Below, piece by piece: positions 46,306 through 56,011 of a DNA stretch of 64,000 nucleotides (position 1 is its first letter; each line of letters starts with the position of its first letter). Source of the stretch: Halalkalibacter krulwichiae (lineage in GTDB: Bacteria > Bacillota > Bacilli > Bacillales > Bacillaceae_D); contig NZ_CP020814.1 in NCBI RefSeq assembly GCF_002109385.1, positions 3,929,501 to 3,993,500 on the forward strand. Reading direction: 5' to 3'. The notes under the pieces were generated by a model. It had not been told where the DNA came from. It searched no databases and worked only from the letters and a program-made list of their open reading frames with translations. The position numbers and the translations under genes were made by a program.

Positions 46306-47289
46306 CTACTTTAATAAGAACCCCTCAGTATAAGGGTCAGTTGAATCCAATGAAAATTTATGAATCCCTGTAATCCACGCTGCTCCTGTTATTTTAGGAA
46401 TGATCGCTTGAAACTGTTGAATATTCGTCTTGCCGACTACCGTTCCTTTAAATGTAGAACCTATTATACTTTCCTGAATGATTTGATCACCGATTTCAAG
46501 ATTCAGAGTAGCTAGTTTTGCACATGTACCAGTACCACAAGGTGAACGATCTATTTGTCCATCTCCGAATACAACTGTATTTTTGTAATGATTTCGTCCT
46601 AGCTCTAAGCTAAACTCTACTAGGTCAATTGAATTAATAGCTGGTATCTCAGGATGACAAATCCGTAATTTCTCATTCGCCGCTTTTCTAATGGCCAACC
46701 CTAACATTTCAATCGTGTCTTGCTCTGCGATCTTTAGTTCTAAACCAAACTGTCTTGCATCAACAATCGCAAAGAAACTCCCGCCAAAAGCGATATCCAT
46801 TATCACCTCACCTACATTTCTCACCAAAACATTTACATTCTTTTGTAATAGGAATGCTGGAACATTAATAAAAGAGACTTCCTTGACTTTTTCCTGCTCA
46901 TAAGCAATTTGGCATTCTACGACCCCAGAGGGAGTGTCAAGAAATACTTTGTCTTTTTTCTCAAGTAGACCATTATTAATGGCTACTGTAACGGCCGCTA
47001 TCGTTCCGTGCCCACACATGTTTAGATAACCTCCGCTATCCATAAATAAAACACCTAGATCACAGTTGGAATCGCACGGTTCTGTTAAAACAGCACCGAA
47101 CATATTTAAATGTCCTCTCGGCTCGTGCATAAGAAGCTTTCTAACACTATCCATTTCCGACTTCATATGAAGTTTCTTTTCCATCATTGTTTTTCCGTGA
47201 ATTTCTGGAATTCCATTTATGACGATTCTCGCCGCTTCCCCCATCGTATGAGCATCAATTGTCTCAATAAAATCCACCAAATCTCCCAA
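46306..47289 (-). CDS. Proline racemase / hydroxyproline 2-epimerase family protein
   Basis: 327 residues from a TTG at 47289, six bases after GGGGGG; the ATG at 47310 lies before that site. Both catalytic cysteines of the racemases are present, in NMCGHGTIAA and DRSPCGTGTCAK. Members that are trans-3-hydroxyproline dehydratases have Ser or Thr in place of the first, so this is a true racemase/epimerase. With proline dehydrogenase next to it, D-proline to L-proline conversion before oxidation is the simplest reading. Hydroxyproline epimerisation is the alternative but no D-hydroxyproline oxidase is seen. Confidence 0.9.
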   Translation of the reverse strand: MGDLVDFIETIDAHTMGEAARIVINGIPEIHGKTMMEKKLHMKSEMDSVRKLLMHEPRGHLNMFGAVLTEPCDSNCDLGVLFMDSGGYLNMCGHGTIAAVTVAINNGLLEKKDKVFLDTPSGVVECQIAYEQEKVKEVSFINVPAFLLQKNVNVLVRNVGEVIMDIAFGGSFFAIVDARQFGLELKIAEQDTIEMLGLAIRKAANEKLRICHPEIPAINSIDLVEFSLELGRNHYKNTVVFGDGQIDRSPCGTGTCAKLATLNLEIGDQIIQESIIGSTFKGTVVGKTNIQQFQAIIPKITGAAWITGIHKFSLDSTDPYTEGFLLK

Positions 47290-47335
47290 TTTGTTCCCCC
47301 CAATAAACATTTTGTTTTTCTACAAAAACCATATA

Positions 47336-47353
47336 TGCAACGACCGTGCCAAT
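47336..47353 (-). promoter_or_regulatory. Sigma-54 promoter of the proline operon
   Basis: On the minus strand TTGGCACGGTCGTTGCAT matches TGGCAC-N5-TTGC exactly. It lies about 45 bp upstream of the racemase gene and faces away from the divergent activator. Two AATTGTAAT repeats (about 47407 and 47436) upstream are candidate activator sites. Confidence 0.9.
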
Positions 47354-47485
47354 TCTCAAAAGTCCTACTATTCCTTATATTGCAATACTTCTGTAAGTCC
47401 AGTAGAATTGTAATTGTTTATTTTTTTTACAAAATTGTAATCTTCCACTTAACATTTACAATGATTCTAAGAAAGGGTGTACGTT

Positions 47486-48862
47486 ATGGGGGAAAATGTG
47501 CTTGACCATTCACTTGATTACTTGAAGGCTTTGATCAGTACAAGCTCGGACGCTATCGTGATCATTAACTCATCTGGGGTAGTAAAGTACTGGAGTCCAC
47601 AGGCTGAGGAGATCTATGGCATACCATTAAACGATATACAAAATAAAAAATTAAGTGATTTTTTCAAAAAAGACAGCTTAAAACTACTTGAAATCCTTAA
47701 AACGAGAGAACCTGTATTTAATGTTTATCACCAACCAAGGAAAGACAAGCACGTGTTAATTAGTTCATCTCCCGTTTTTGATCAATCAGGAACATTAATC
47801 GGCGCTATATCAATCGATCAAGATATTACAAATACCGTGAAATTAAATGAAAAACTCACCCTCACAACAACTCAATTACAAAAAATTAAACAGCAATATA
47901 AAATGCAGGAGCAAATAGGACCATTTTCCGATATTAAAGGCACCAGCCCAGCTTTAAAAAACGTAAAGGCTTTAGCTAATAAAATTGCAAAGACAGATGC
48001 TACCGTTCTGGTTCATGGCGAAAGTGGAGTAGGAAAAGAGTTGTTCGCACAAGGAATCCATGAAGCAAGTCTCAGAAAGGATCAACCTTTTACTGCCATT
48101 AACTGCGGCGCAATTCCTGAAGCACTCTTTGAAAGTGAATTCTTTGGCTATGAAAAGGGATCCTTTACCGGTGCTTATAAAGATGGGAAAGCAGGCAAAG
48201 TAGAAATGGCTAATGGAGGAACATTATTTTTAGATGAGATTGGTACACTTCCAATAGATATGCAGGTAAAATTATTAAGAGTTTTACAAGAAAGAGAAGT
48301 AACTCGTATTGGTGGAAACAAACCTATAAATGTAAATATTAGAATTGTAGCTGCCACTAATAGTGATTTAAAAGAAATGGTTCAAAAAGGATTATTTCGA
48401 GAAGACTTATATTATCGCTTAAATGTTGTCACCCTGAGCATTCCTCCACTAAGAGAAAGAATTGAAGATATTCCGTTGTTAGTTAAAGGTTTCATCCATG
48501 AGTTTTCTATTAGATATCAAAAAGAAACTCCTCAACTACTAGACAGTGCTATAGAGATGTTTATTAATTACCATTGGCCCGGTAATATTCGAGAACTAAG
48601 AAATGTTGTTGAAAGAATTACTATATTAACCGATAAATCTCACATTCACGCAGAAGACATCACTTCTATTTTTCCTGCCCAAATAACTGAAAATGATATC
48701 GATAGAGATGGATTGGCACAGGAAAAGGCCCTATTAGAAAAAGAGCGCATTGAAGAAGTTCTAATAGAAACTTACGGAAATAAAAGTGCTGCCGCAAAAA
48801 AATTAGGTATATCAAGAGTAAGCCTTTACAATAAAATCAAACAATATAGCATAAAAACCTAA
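47486..48862 (+). CDS. Sigma-54-dependent transcriptional activator with PAS domain
   Basis: 458 residues from the ATG at 47486 behind AAAGGG; the GTG three codons upstream touches that site. PAS sensor at about 10-115; AAA+ domain with Walker A GESGVGKE (178-185), the sigma-54 contact motif GSFTGA (variant of GAFTGA), Walker B GTLFLDEIG, and a C-terminal Fis-like helix-turn-helix (SAAAKKLGISRVSLYNKI). The arrangement is that of PrdR/RocR-like activators of proline and arginine genes. It is divergent from the sigma-54-driven racemase/PRODH/carrier operon and should activate it with proline as a likely signal. Confidence 0.93.
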   Translation: MGENVLDHSLDYLKALISTSSDAIVIINSSGVVKYWSPQAEEIYGIPLNDIQNKKLSDFFKKDSLKLLEILKTREPVFNVYHQPRKDKHVLISSSPVFDQSGTLIGAISIDQDITNTVKLNEKLTLTTTQLQKIKQQYKMQEQIGPFSDIKGTSPALKNVKALANKIAKTDATVLVHGESGVGKELFAQGIHEASLRKDQPFTAINCGAIPEALFESEFFGYEKGSFTGAYKDGKAGKVEMANGGTLFLDEIGTLPIDMQVKLLRVLQEREVTRIGGNKPINVNIRIVAATNSDLKEMVQKGLFREDLYYRLNVVTLSIPPLRERIEDIPLLVKGFIHEFSIRYQKETPQLLDSAIEMFINYHWPGNIRELRNVVERITILTDKSHIHAEDITSIFPAQITENDIDRDGLAQEKALLEKERIEEVLIETYGNKSAAAKKLGISRVSLYNKIKQYSIKT

Positions 48863-48881
48863 CATTAGGATCATAAACAAA

Positions 48882-48905
48882 CCCTTCTTGAACTATCAAG
48901 AAGGG
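48882..48905. terminator. Hairpin after the activator gene
   Basis: Perfect 10-bp stem CCCTTCTTGA (48882-48891 with 48896-48905) with a 4-base loop. There is only a short AT-rich tail, so termination may be partial. Confidence 0.7.
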
Positions 48906-48923
48906 TAATTTGCAACCATCAAA

Positions 48924-49253
48924 TCAATACATTTCTGAAATTGTTTTTGCCATCATAAGATGTGTTAAGTAATCTGGACTCCAGCTTTTGAATCAGTAAC
49001 AGACATTTTAAATCTACTAACGGATGATAACAAACAATCGCCACGGCTGCTCAATCGAGGTCAGCATCTTTGTCTACAACAACTGTATCCTTACCACCCA
49101 TCTCAACAATTACTCTTTTAAAATGAGTTTGCCCTGGATGTACGGATCGCTGTCCTTTCATACAACCTAGTTCCTACTTCACAAGACCAGTAGTCGTAAT
49201 TAATGCTGTCTTAGGATGATCAACTAAATAATCACCAACTTCTGCTCTACTAC
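48924..49253 (-). pseudogene. Decayed P5C dehydrogenase (rocA) remnant
   Basis: Read on the minus strand, the segment gives VGDYLVDHPKTALIT, VHPGQ and [22 protein letters not shown], all characteristic of the middle of RocA-type 1-pyrroline-5-carboxylate dehydrogenases. At the other end it gives TDSKAG and then, in another frame, PDYLTHLMMAKTISEMY followed by TGA (48924-48926), the normal C-terminus. Between them the Cys loop and about 150 residues are missing, and several stops and frame changes occur. It is a genuine relic with a large internal deletion. The N-terminal half is gone up to the LysR gene. Proline must now be finished by another P5C dehydrogenase. Confidence 0.88.
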
Positions 49254-50138
49254 TCAATAATTACACTCTCTTACAAAATTAATAAATTGCTCAATTGCCG
49301 GAGAATCTTGGCCCTCGCCCCAAGCCAGCGCTGTTTTCATCCTATATCCCCCATCTTGAATCGGGACATATAGAACATTTTCATTATCTGCAAACCTTAA
49401 CGAGTTTGGTACAATCGCTACTCCCAGTCCGGAAGCGACTAATGAGATGATTGTTTGTAATTCCTGTGCTTCTTGAACGGTATTTGGACTAAAGCCAGCA
49501 TGATAACAGAGGCTGATAATCAAATCATAATAGCCAGGCCCAGATATTCGTGTAGGCATAATAAAGCGTTCATTAGCTAGATCGATTAACTTGATTCCTG
49601 ATATTTCTTTGTCATGAAACTGCTCCCTAGGCAAAGCCATCACAAAATCCTCTTCACGTAAAAAGGCAAGCTTCAACTTCCTCTCTTCGATAGGAGGAAT
49701 TAAAATGCCAATATCAATGATTCCTTCGTTAAGTGCTTTCACTTGTTCGGTTGTAGTTAAATGTTTCAGAAGCAATTTCACATTCGGGAATTCGCTCTGG
49801 TAATTCCGGATAATCGAAGGCAATATGTCGTAAGTTACAAAGCCCGTGAAGCCGATTTTAATTTGTCCTAACTCCCCACTCGAAACACTTCTCGCTTCAT
49901 CACATGCCTCTGTTACATTTTTTAAAATTTCCTTTGCTCGAAGCAAAAACACTTTCCCAGCTTCCGTTAACTCCACCTTTCGTTGTGTTCGGTGCAATAG
50001 CTTCACGCCAATTTCTTCTTCTAGTTGCTTAATTTGATGACTCAATGCTGGTTGTGCAATGTGAAGGTTTTTCGCCGCATTGCCAAAATGAAGTTCTTTT
50101 GCGACTGTTGTGAAATATCTCAAATGCCTTAACTCCAT
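49254..50138 (-). CDS. LysR-family transcriptional regulator
   Basis: 294 residues. Helix-turn-helix at about 15-60 (NAAKNLHIAQPALSHQIKQLEEEIG) and a co-inducer domain to the end, with the CbbR/BenM-like pattern ITFMPTRISGP. GGAGGG precedes the ATG. It is divergent from the cyclase-SSS-GGT operon with a 130-bp AT-rich gap that holds TN11A half-sites, so it probably controls those genes. Its stop overlaps the edge of the rocA relic. Confidence 0.9.
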   Translation of the reverse strand: MELRHLRYFTTVAKELHFGNAAKNLHIAQPALSHQIKQLEEEIGVKLLHRTQRKVELTEAGKVFLLRAKEILKNVTEACDEARSVSSGELGQIKIGFTGFVTYDILPSIIRNYQSEFPNVKLLLKHLTTTEQVKALNEGIIDIGILIPPIEERKLKLAFLREEDFVMALPREQFHDKEISGIKLIDLANERFIMPTRISGPGYYDLIISLCYHAGFSPNTVQEAQELQTIISLVASGLGVAIVPNSLRFADNENVLYVPIQDGGYRMKTALAWGEGQDSPAIEQFINFVRECNY

Positions 50139-50277
50139 TTGTGAACCCCTCCTTATTGATATTTTTTATTTATCAATCTATCAAATTTAGATATTAGATT
50201 TATTAATTTATGTAGTATACAGTTTAATTAACTGAAATGAAAGATTTTTCAGACAAATAGAAAGGAGAATGTTGATT

Positions 50278-51012
50278 GTGAATGTTTTTACCCAAACGAA
50301 CCAAAGATTGATCGATCTCACTTTAGAAGTAAAGTCCGCTGATTCTTGGATTCAATTTCCAAGAAACATTGTAAGTGGCGCAGAAGAACCACCAACTAAA
50401 ATGAAAGCACTCACTACGATTGGAAAGCAAGGATCATTTGTTCAAACATTTTCAACAACGACTCATTCGTACACACACATTGATGCTCCAGCTCATTTTT
50501 TTCCTAATGGCACTCCTATTAATGAAGTTTCACTTGAACAATTAGTTGGCGAGGCAGTTGTCATTGATATGATGCATAAGCAACCGTCTGAAGGCATTAC
50601 TGCAAAAGATCTTGAAGATTCAGGAGTTGAAGTGAAGAAAGGAGATATCGCTATCATCCGCACAGGGTGGACCGATAAAGCTTTCGGCACTCAAGAGTTT
50701 TGGGAGAAAATGATATATTTGTCTGAAGACGCAGGAAAATGGCTTGCGGAAAAGAAAATCAAAGCGCTATTAAATGACTTCATGACAGATTTGGCACCGC
50801 TCTCAACTTGCCCAAAAACCGGTTCATTGATTGCTAATCCAAAAAACTCCTACCCTAGTCATCACACATTGCTTGGAGCTGGTATTGTGTTAATCGAATG
50901 GTGTACAAACTTAGTTTCTATTCAAAAAGAAAGAGTTATAGTGGTTGCTTTACCATTAAAGCTGAAAGACGGAGATGCTGCTCAAGCTCGTGTAATCGCG
51001 ATTGAAAGTTAA
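50278..51012 (+). CDS. Cyclase/kynurenine formamidase-like metal hydrolase
   Basis: 244 residues from the GTG at 50278, ten bases after AAAGGAG; the ATG at 50269 abuts that site, and a TTG at 50272 is also possible. The PF04199 metal motif appears as THSYTHIDAPAHFF. Another family stretch is IAIIRTGWTDKAFG. Members hydrolyse amides or cyclic esters (N-formylkynurenine, isatin). It is the first gene of a unit with an SSS symporter and a gamma-glutamyltransferase-like gene; a substrate with an amide bond brought in by the symporter is plausible. No kynurenine genes are near. Confidence 0.85.
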   Translation: MNVFTQTNQRLIDLTLEVKSADSWIQFPRNIVSGAEEPPTKMKALTTIGKQGSFVQTFSTTTHSYTHIDAPAHFFPNGTPINEVSLEQLVGEAVVIDMMHKQPSEGITAKDLEDSGVEVKKGDIAIIRTGWTDKAFGTQEFWEKMIYLSEDAGKWLAEKKIKALLNDFMTDLAPLSTCPKTGSLIANPKNSYPSHHTLLGAGIVLIEWCTNLVSIQKERVIVVALPLKLKDGDAAQARVIAIES

Positions 51013-51052
51013 GCAACATTAGTGAAAATAAGATTTGTACGAAAGGTGTGTG

Positions 51053-52528
51053 ATGAGTATGAATGTAATCATGGTCGTTGTATTCCTTTATTTTTTAATG
51101 ATGATCGCAATCGGAATTGTCTTTAGTAGAGTAAAAATGGACCATTCTAAATTTCTCTTAGGTGGAAAAACATTACCCGGTTGGGCACTTGGACTTTCAG
51201 AGAGAGCAACTGGTGCCTCAGCATGGATCATGATCGGTTATACCGGATTTGTTTTTTCAACTGGTTTATCTGCAATTTGGGTATCGGTTGGATCTGCGAT
51301 TGGAATTATTACTGCGTGGGCCTTCCTTGCTAAACGTTTTATTAAAGTAAGAGATAAATATAATGCCCTAACGATCCCAGGTTATTTAGCAGGGAGATTT
51401 GGAAAACATAGTCGTCTCATTCAAAGTCTAGGCGGAATGTTAATCATTGTGTTCTTCATGTTTTATTTAGGTGCACAAATAGCTGGTGCTGGGAAAACCT
51501 TCTTTACGACTTTTCAAATTGACCTTGTCACAGGGATGATCATTTGTACTATCATCGTTATCGCCATTTCGTTTGGAGGAGGCTTTATCTCAGTCGTTTG
51601 GACCGACGTAATCCAAGGAATTATGATGCTTGCAACATTGACAATTGTTCCCATTCTTGCTTTATATCAAATATCAACAAATGACCTATCAATAAGTGTT
51701 GCTCTTACAGAAGCAGGTCCAGGATTCGATTCATTAACAGGCGGACTAACTGGCTTTGCTTTAGGAGTGTTATTATTTAACAACTTTGCGTGGCTCTTTG
51801 GGTATTTAGGGGGGGAACCTCAGTTAAGTGCACGTTTCATGGCTTTAAAGAATGAAAGAGATGCCAAAATCGGGTTAACAACAGTTGTCATTTGGTCGGT
51901 TATTGTTTACTTCGGTACAACGATCATAGGATTGTCAGCGCTTACATTATACGGTGCGGGTAGCTTCTCTGATCCTGAAACGATTTTACCGTTTATGATT
52001 ATGGAGCTTGCTCCCCCTTGGATTGCTGGTCTATTGCTTGCAGGTATTATCGCAGCAATTGTAACAACTGCAGATTCGCAATTGCTCGTTGTTGTAAGTT
52101 CAGTCAGTGAGGATATTCTCCACAGAGGCTTAGGCTTAAATTTATCTGACAAACAATTGGTGAATATTTCAAGACTAACAGTTATTGTTGGCGCACTTGT
52201 CGGACTCGTTGTTGCGCTTACTTCCAATGCGTTAGTGTATGTAGTCACAAGCTGGGCCTGGGCCGGAGTCGCATGTACACTTTCTGCGGCGATTATTCTA
52301 GCCTTCTTTTGGAATCGCTATTCAAGCATCGGCGTAATCTCGACGATTTTGTCCGGATTAATTTTTACAATTATTTGGATCTCCACACCACTTGATCAAA
52401 TCATTACTGCTCGAATTACGACGTTTTTCATTGCTGGATTTTTCGGAATTGTCTTTAGCCTACTTTTCCCTGATATAAACCAAGATTCAAATCATACAGA
52501 GAAAACACAACCAACACTCAATACTTAA
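51053..52528 (+). CDS. Sodium/solute symporter (SSS family)
   Basis: 491 residues from the ATG at 51053, with GAAAGG six bases upstream. About 13 membrane helices with the SSS hallmarks: LGLSERATGASAW, WLFGYLGGEPQLSARFMALK (long loop) and the Na+ site region VTTADSQLLVVVSS. It resembles PutP-type proline symporters (S-S-A/T at that helix), but SSS members also carry pantothenate, sugars or carboxylates. It lies between the cyclase and GGT genes, 40 and 18 bp away. The carried substrate is unknown. Confidence 0.9.
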   Translation: MSMNVIMVVVFLYFLMMIAIGIVFSRVKMDHSKFLLGGKTLPGWALGLSERATGASAWIMIGYTGFVFSTGLSAIWVSVGSAIGIITAWAFLAKRFIKVRDKYNALTIPGYLAGRFGKHSRLIQSLGGMLIIVFFMFYLGAQIAGAGKTFFTTFQIDLVTGMIICTIIVIAISFGGGFISVVWTDVIQGIMMLATLTIVPILALYQISTNDLSISVALTEAGPGFDSLTGGLTGFALGVLLFNNFAWLFGYLGGEPQLSARFMALKNERDAKIGLTTVVIWSVIVYFGTTIIGLSALTLYGAGSFSDPETILPFMIMELAPPWIAGLLLAGIIAAIVTTADSQLLVVVSSVSEDILHRGLGLNLSDKQLVNISRLTVIVGALVGLVVALTSNALVYVVTSWAWAGVACTLSAAIILAFFWNRYSSIGVISTILSGLIFTIIWISTPLDQIITARITTFFIAGFFGIVFSLLFPDINQDSNHTEKTQPTLNT

Positions 52529-52546
52529 AAAAGGAGCTGTTCACTT

Positions 52547-54156
52547 ATGCATTTTAACCCTACGTATCATCCTTATTCTTCTTTTCAAACACCTGTCTTT
52601 GCTAAAAACGGGATGGTGGCCACATCGCAGCCACTTGCTTCCCAAGCTGGTTTAGATATTTTAAAACAAGGTGGAAATGCCATTGATGCGGCGATTGCAA
52701 CTGCCGCTTGTTTAACTGTATTGGAACCAACTTCTAATGGCATTGGTGGAGATGCGTTCGCTCTCGTTTGGGTGAAAGACCAATTATATGGGTTAAATGG
52801 TAGCGGTCCCTCCCCTCAATCGATTTCGATTGAGGCGCTGAAAGCACTAGGGCATGAAAGAATTCCGCAATTCGGATGGACTCCTGTAACCGTACCGGGG
52901 GCACCTGCTTCTTGGGCAGCTTTATCAGAACGTTTCGGAACATTACCACTCATTGATGTTTTACAGCCGGCTATTCAATATGCTGAAGAAGGCTACCCGG
53001 TTTCTCCAGTTTTAAGTAAATATTGGGAAGAAGCCTACGAAAGCTACAAAACTCAATTAACCGACAAACAGTTTCATCCTTGGTTTGACACCTTTGCCCC
53101 AAAAGGAAGAGCTCCAAAAGCGGGAGAAATATGGCGCTCACCTGATCACGCTAGCACACTCAGGCTAATCGGCGAAACAAATGCTGAGTCATTTTATTTA
53201 GGAGAATTAGCGGCTAAAATCATTGCATTTTCAAAGCTGAATAACGGCTTCCTTGATTTTGTAGATCTCCAAACGTATAAACCAGAATGGGTCGATCCAA
53301 TTAAAGTTAATTACCGCGGCTATGACGTATGGGAGATTCCTCCTAACGGCCAAGGACTAATCGCATTGATGGCCCTCAACATCCTGGACAAATTTGAAAT
53401 AAAAGAAAAAGAAAACCTTGATACGTACCACATGCAGATTGAGGCAATGAAACTTGCTTTTGCCGATGGACAGCAATACATTACCGAACATGACAAAATG
53501 CCACTATCAGTTGATCAACTTCTCTCTTCTGCTTATGCGATAGAACGCGGTCGCCTCATTACCGATAAAGCTCAATTACCGGAGTGTGGCTCTCCCGCCT
53601 ATAGCGGCACCGTCTACCTAGCAACAGCAGATGATCAAGGCAATATGGTGTCTTTTATTCAAAGTAACTACAAAGCATTCGGGTCAGGGCTTGTTGTACC
53701 TGGAACAGGCATTGCATTACAAAACCGTGGCTATAATTTCTCACTCGATCCAAACCACGCTAATCGGCTCGAACCAGGAAAACGTACGTATCACACTATT
53801 ATTCCTGGCTTTTTAACAAAGGACAATAAAGCGGTCGGTCCCTTCGGCGTAATGGGCGGGTTTATGCAGCCACAAGGTCACTTACAAGTTTTGATGAATA
53901 CAATTGATTTTGGTCTTCATCCACAAGCTGCCCTAGACTCTCCTAGATGGCAATGGATTGATAACAACACCGTGGAAGTCGAACAAACCTTCCCTAACCA
54001 TATCGCAGAAGCACTCATACGAAAAGGCCACAATGTAAAAGTCAATCTCGACTACGGAAACTTTGGCAGAGGCAAATTATCTGGAAAGATCCAGAAAGCG
54101 GTGTCTTATGCGGGGGATCAGAATCAAGAACCGACGGATTTGTGGCCGCCTGGTAA
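52547..54156 (+). pseudogene. Gamma-glutamyltransferase (YwrD-like), C-terminal frameshift
   Basis: ATG at 52547 behind AAGGAG. The reading frame as given runs to 54313, but the proper C-terminus (QIIWKDPESGVLCGGSESR then TDGFVAAW and TAA at 54154-54156) is in another frame; one base is missing near 54070-54073. Restored, it has about 537 residues, the normal size. Motifs include GGNAIDAAIA, EPTSNGIGGDAF, and the nucleophile region SGTVYLATAD with a Thr after processing. No signal peptide, so cytoplasmic like YwrD. It would hydrolyse gamma-glutamyl compounds. Confidence 0.85.
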
Positions 54157-54166
54157 AAAATGCGCT

Positions 54167-54202
54167 CATGACACAAGGTTTTACCTCAACCTTCGTGTCA
54201 TG
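54167..54202 (+). terminator. Stem-loop after the GGT gene
   Basis: CATGACACAAGG (54167-54178) pairs with CCTTCGTGTCATG (54190-54202, one bulge). No T run follows, so termination may depend on the next hairpin at 54272. Confidence 0.6.
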
Positions 54203-54261
54203 GGTTCCACTAATTCAAAACTCCACCCTACACCCATAATCATTACAACTAATAATATTAA

Positions 54262-54319
54262 AAACAAAAAAAGAACCCTAAGCAATCGACTTGGTTACAA
54301 GTATTGCGCTTAGCGTTCT
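54262..54319 (-). terminator. Terminator after the 56-residue gene
   Basis: AGAACCCTAAGCAAT (54272-54286) pairs with ATTGCGCTTAGCGTTCT (54303-54319); the minus reading is followed by TTTTTTTGTTTTT. The stem overlaps the small gene's stop codon. Confidence 0.85.
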
Positions 54320-54480
54320 AGTTGATCTGATTTAACAAAAGGCTTTAAAAAAGTAGCGATCTCTTCGACCAGTTGTCTTGAATTTAAATCCGCGGATTCC
54401 GTTCCTTTTTTGTAAGCATCCTCTAAAATTTTAACGAGATGCTTTTGTGTTAATTTTTCGATATCTTTCACGGCACTCAT
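54310..54480 (-). CDS. Small 56-residue hypothetical protein
   Basis: ATG at 54480 with GGTGGGGA upstream (spacing about 11, rather long); ends at TAA (54310-54312) inside its own terminator. The peptide MSAVKDIEKLTQKHLVKIL... is helical and charged, with no Cys or signal. Similar short helical proteins occur in Bacillaceae, but no family is assigned. The strong downstream terminator on the same strand supports a real transcript. Confidence 0.62.
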   Translation of the reverse strand: MSAVKDIEKLTQKHLVKILEDAYKKGTESADLNSRQLVEEIATFLKPFVKSDQLER

Positions 54481-54748
54481 GTCTTTTTAATTCCCCACCT
54501 TAGTTTCATGAATTTCACAAGCGCACTACTCATTCTATTTATCTATGTCTAAAGTAGCGTTTTTAACAAATCTACTTTCCTATCATACCATTAGAATTTT
54601 CTAAACTGTATCATCGTTTATCGACAAATTCCGCGTTATTCCTTGTAGAATCCTACCATTACCAAATTTAACCATGAACCAACACGTGACAGCAAAGCAA
54701 ATCTAGTTTATCGTTAGTTGTAGACTGCAAAATGGGAGGATTATGATC

Positions 54749-55999
54749 GTGTTTTGTCAGAATTGTGGGGAGCCCTTAAATGAAAAGGCTCGTTTTTGCT
54801 CAAATTGTGGAGAAAAAGTAATCGAGCAGGCGATCGAGAAAGAGCCATCTCCTATTGAAGTAGAGAATGAAACGATGGTAGAATCAGAGGTTGCCGCAAC
54901 GGCTGAATCCCCTCTACCACAACAAAATGAAAAGCGTGTGAAACGAATCCAACGCACCTTCAAAAAGGGACCGCTTTTAATCCCTGTGATTAGCCTGTTA
55001 CTAGTCTGTAGCGGTGTATCAGCAGCGTATTACCATGAAACGAATAAAAATGAAGAAGTGCTTCACTTGCAACAAGCAGCGGAACAAGCTGCGTTAAGTG
55101 GTGAATATTCGAAGGCTGAAGAGCAACTAGAGCAAGCTTTACATATTCGTCCTGCTTATTCTGTGTTAGAGCAGAATTTGGAGGCCGTTCGTCGTGCTTC
55201 CGTATATACTGCTGAGTTGGCAGCAATTACTGATCAAATGCGTAAACAGGAGTTTCTTGATGCCGAAGCGAGTCTTTTTTCTTTAAAAGAAGCGATTGGC
55301 CAAGAAGTTGATCCGTTGTTTGAAGGATTTAGTGAACTGTTGACCGCCAAAGAAGTGACGATCGCTGTTGGCAAAATTAAGCAGGAGTTAAGCGAGCTTA
55401 CGACCGTAAGTCAATTAGCCGATAAGCTGAACCGACTTGCGACGTTATCAACAGAAGAAGCAGCCGCTGTAAAAGAACAGATTTTAACAAAAATGGTTCA
55501 GATTTCAAGTGAACAAGCCCAGCAACAGCTCGAGAATAAGCAGTTTTCTGCTGCGATCGCAACGATCAACCAAGCACTTGAGTATGTAAGAGATCATCAA
55601 ACATTGCTTTCGTTTAAGGAGAAAATTGAACAGGAGCGAAATGCGTTTGAACAAGCTGAGCAAAACCGGCTTGAGCAGGCACTCGAAGCAGCTGCCCAAG
55701 AAGAGCTCCAAAACCAAACCGCTGCTGTTGAAGTCATTTCATTCGATTACGAAGTCGATGAGTTCGGTGATTTGTACGTGAGCGGCGAAATTAAAAATGT
55801 CGCGACAAAAGATATTTCAGCCGTGACTATTGAATATGCAGTGTATGACGTTGAGGGTGAACACCTTTATGACGGGTCAACAACCGTCTATCCTTATTAC
55901 ATCGGCCGCGGCGAACCAGGATCATTTGAGGATACAGTGTTTTATCTTTTTGAAGAGGTAGACGTTGAAATTGAAAACATCTCATGGTATGTCGAATAA
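54749..55999 (+). CDS. Zinc-ribbon membrane protein with FxLYD-like domain
   Basis: 416 residues from a GTG at 54749 (FCQNCG...), nine bases after GGGAGG; the ATG two codons earlier sits too close. N-terminal zinc ribbon with two CxxC pairs (FCQNCGEPL...FCSNCGEK), an acidic linker, one membrane helix (about 73-95), then a long helical repeat region (residues about 100-320) and a C-terminal FxLYD-like beta domain (VSGEIKNVATKDISAVTIEY). The layout recalls TcaA/YvbJ-like envelope proteins. It precedes the serine protease by 12 bp, so the two probably act together outside the membrane. Confidence 0.8.
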   Translation: MFCQNCGEPLNEKARFCSNCGEKVIEQAIEKEPSPIEVENETMVESEVAATAESPLPQQNEKRVKRIQRTFKKGPLLIPVISLLLVCSGVSAAYYHETNKNEEVLHLQQAAEQAALSGEYSKAEEQLEQALHIRPAYSVLEQNLEAVRRASVYTAELAAITDQMRKQEFLDAEASLFSLKEAIGQEVDPLFEGFSELLTAKEVTIAVGKIKQELSELTTVSQLADKLNRLATLSTEEAAAVKEQILTKMVQISSEQAQQQLENKQFSAAIATINQALEYVRDHQTLLSFKEKIEQERNAFEQAEQNRLEQALEAAAQEELQNQTAAVEVISFDYEVDEFGDLYVSGEIKNVATKDISAVTIEYAVYDVEGEHLYDGSTTVYPYYIGRGEPGSFEDTVFYLFEEVDVEIENISWYVE

Positions 56000-56011
56000 G
56001 GAGCGAAAGAA

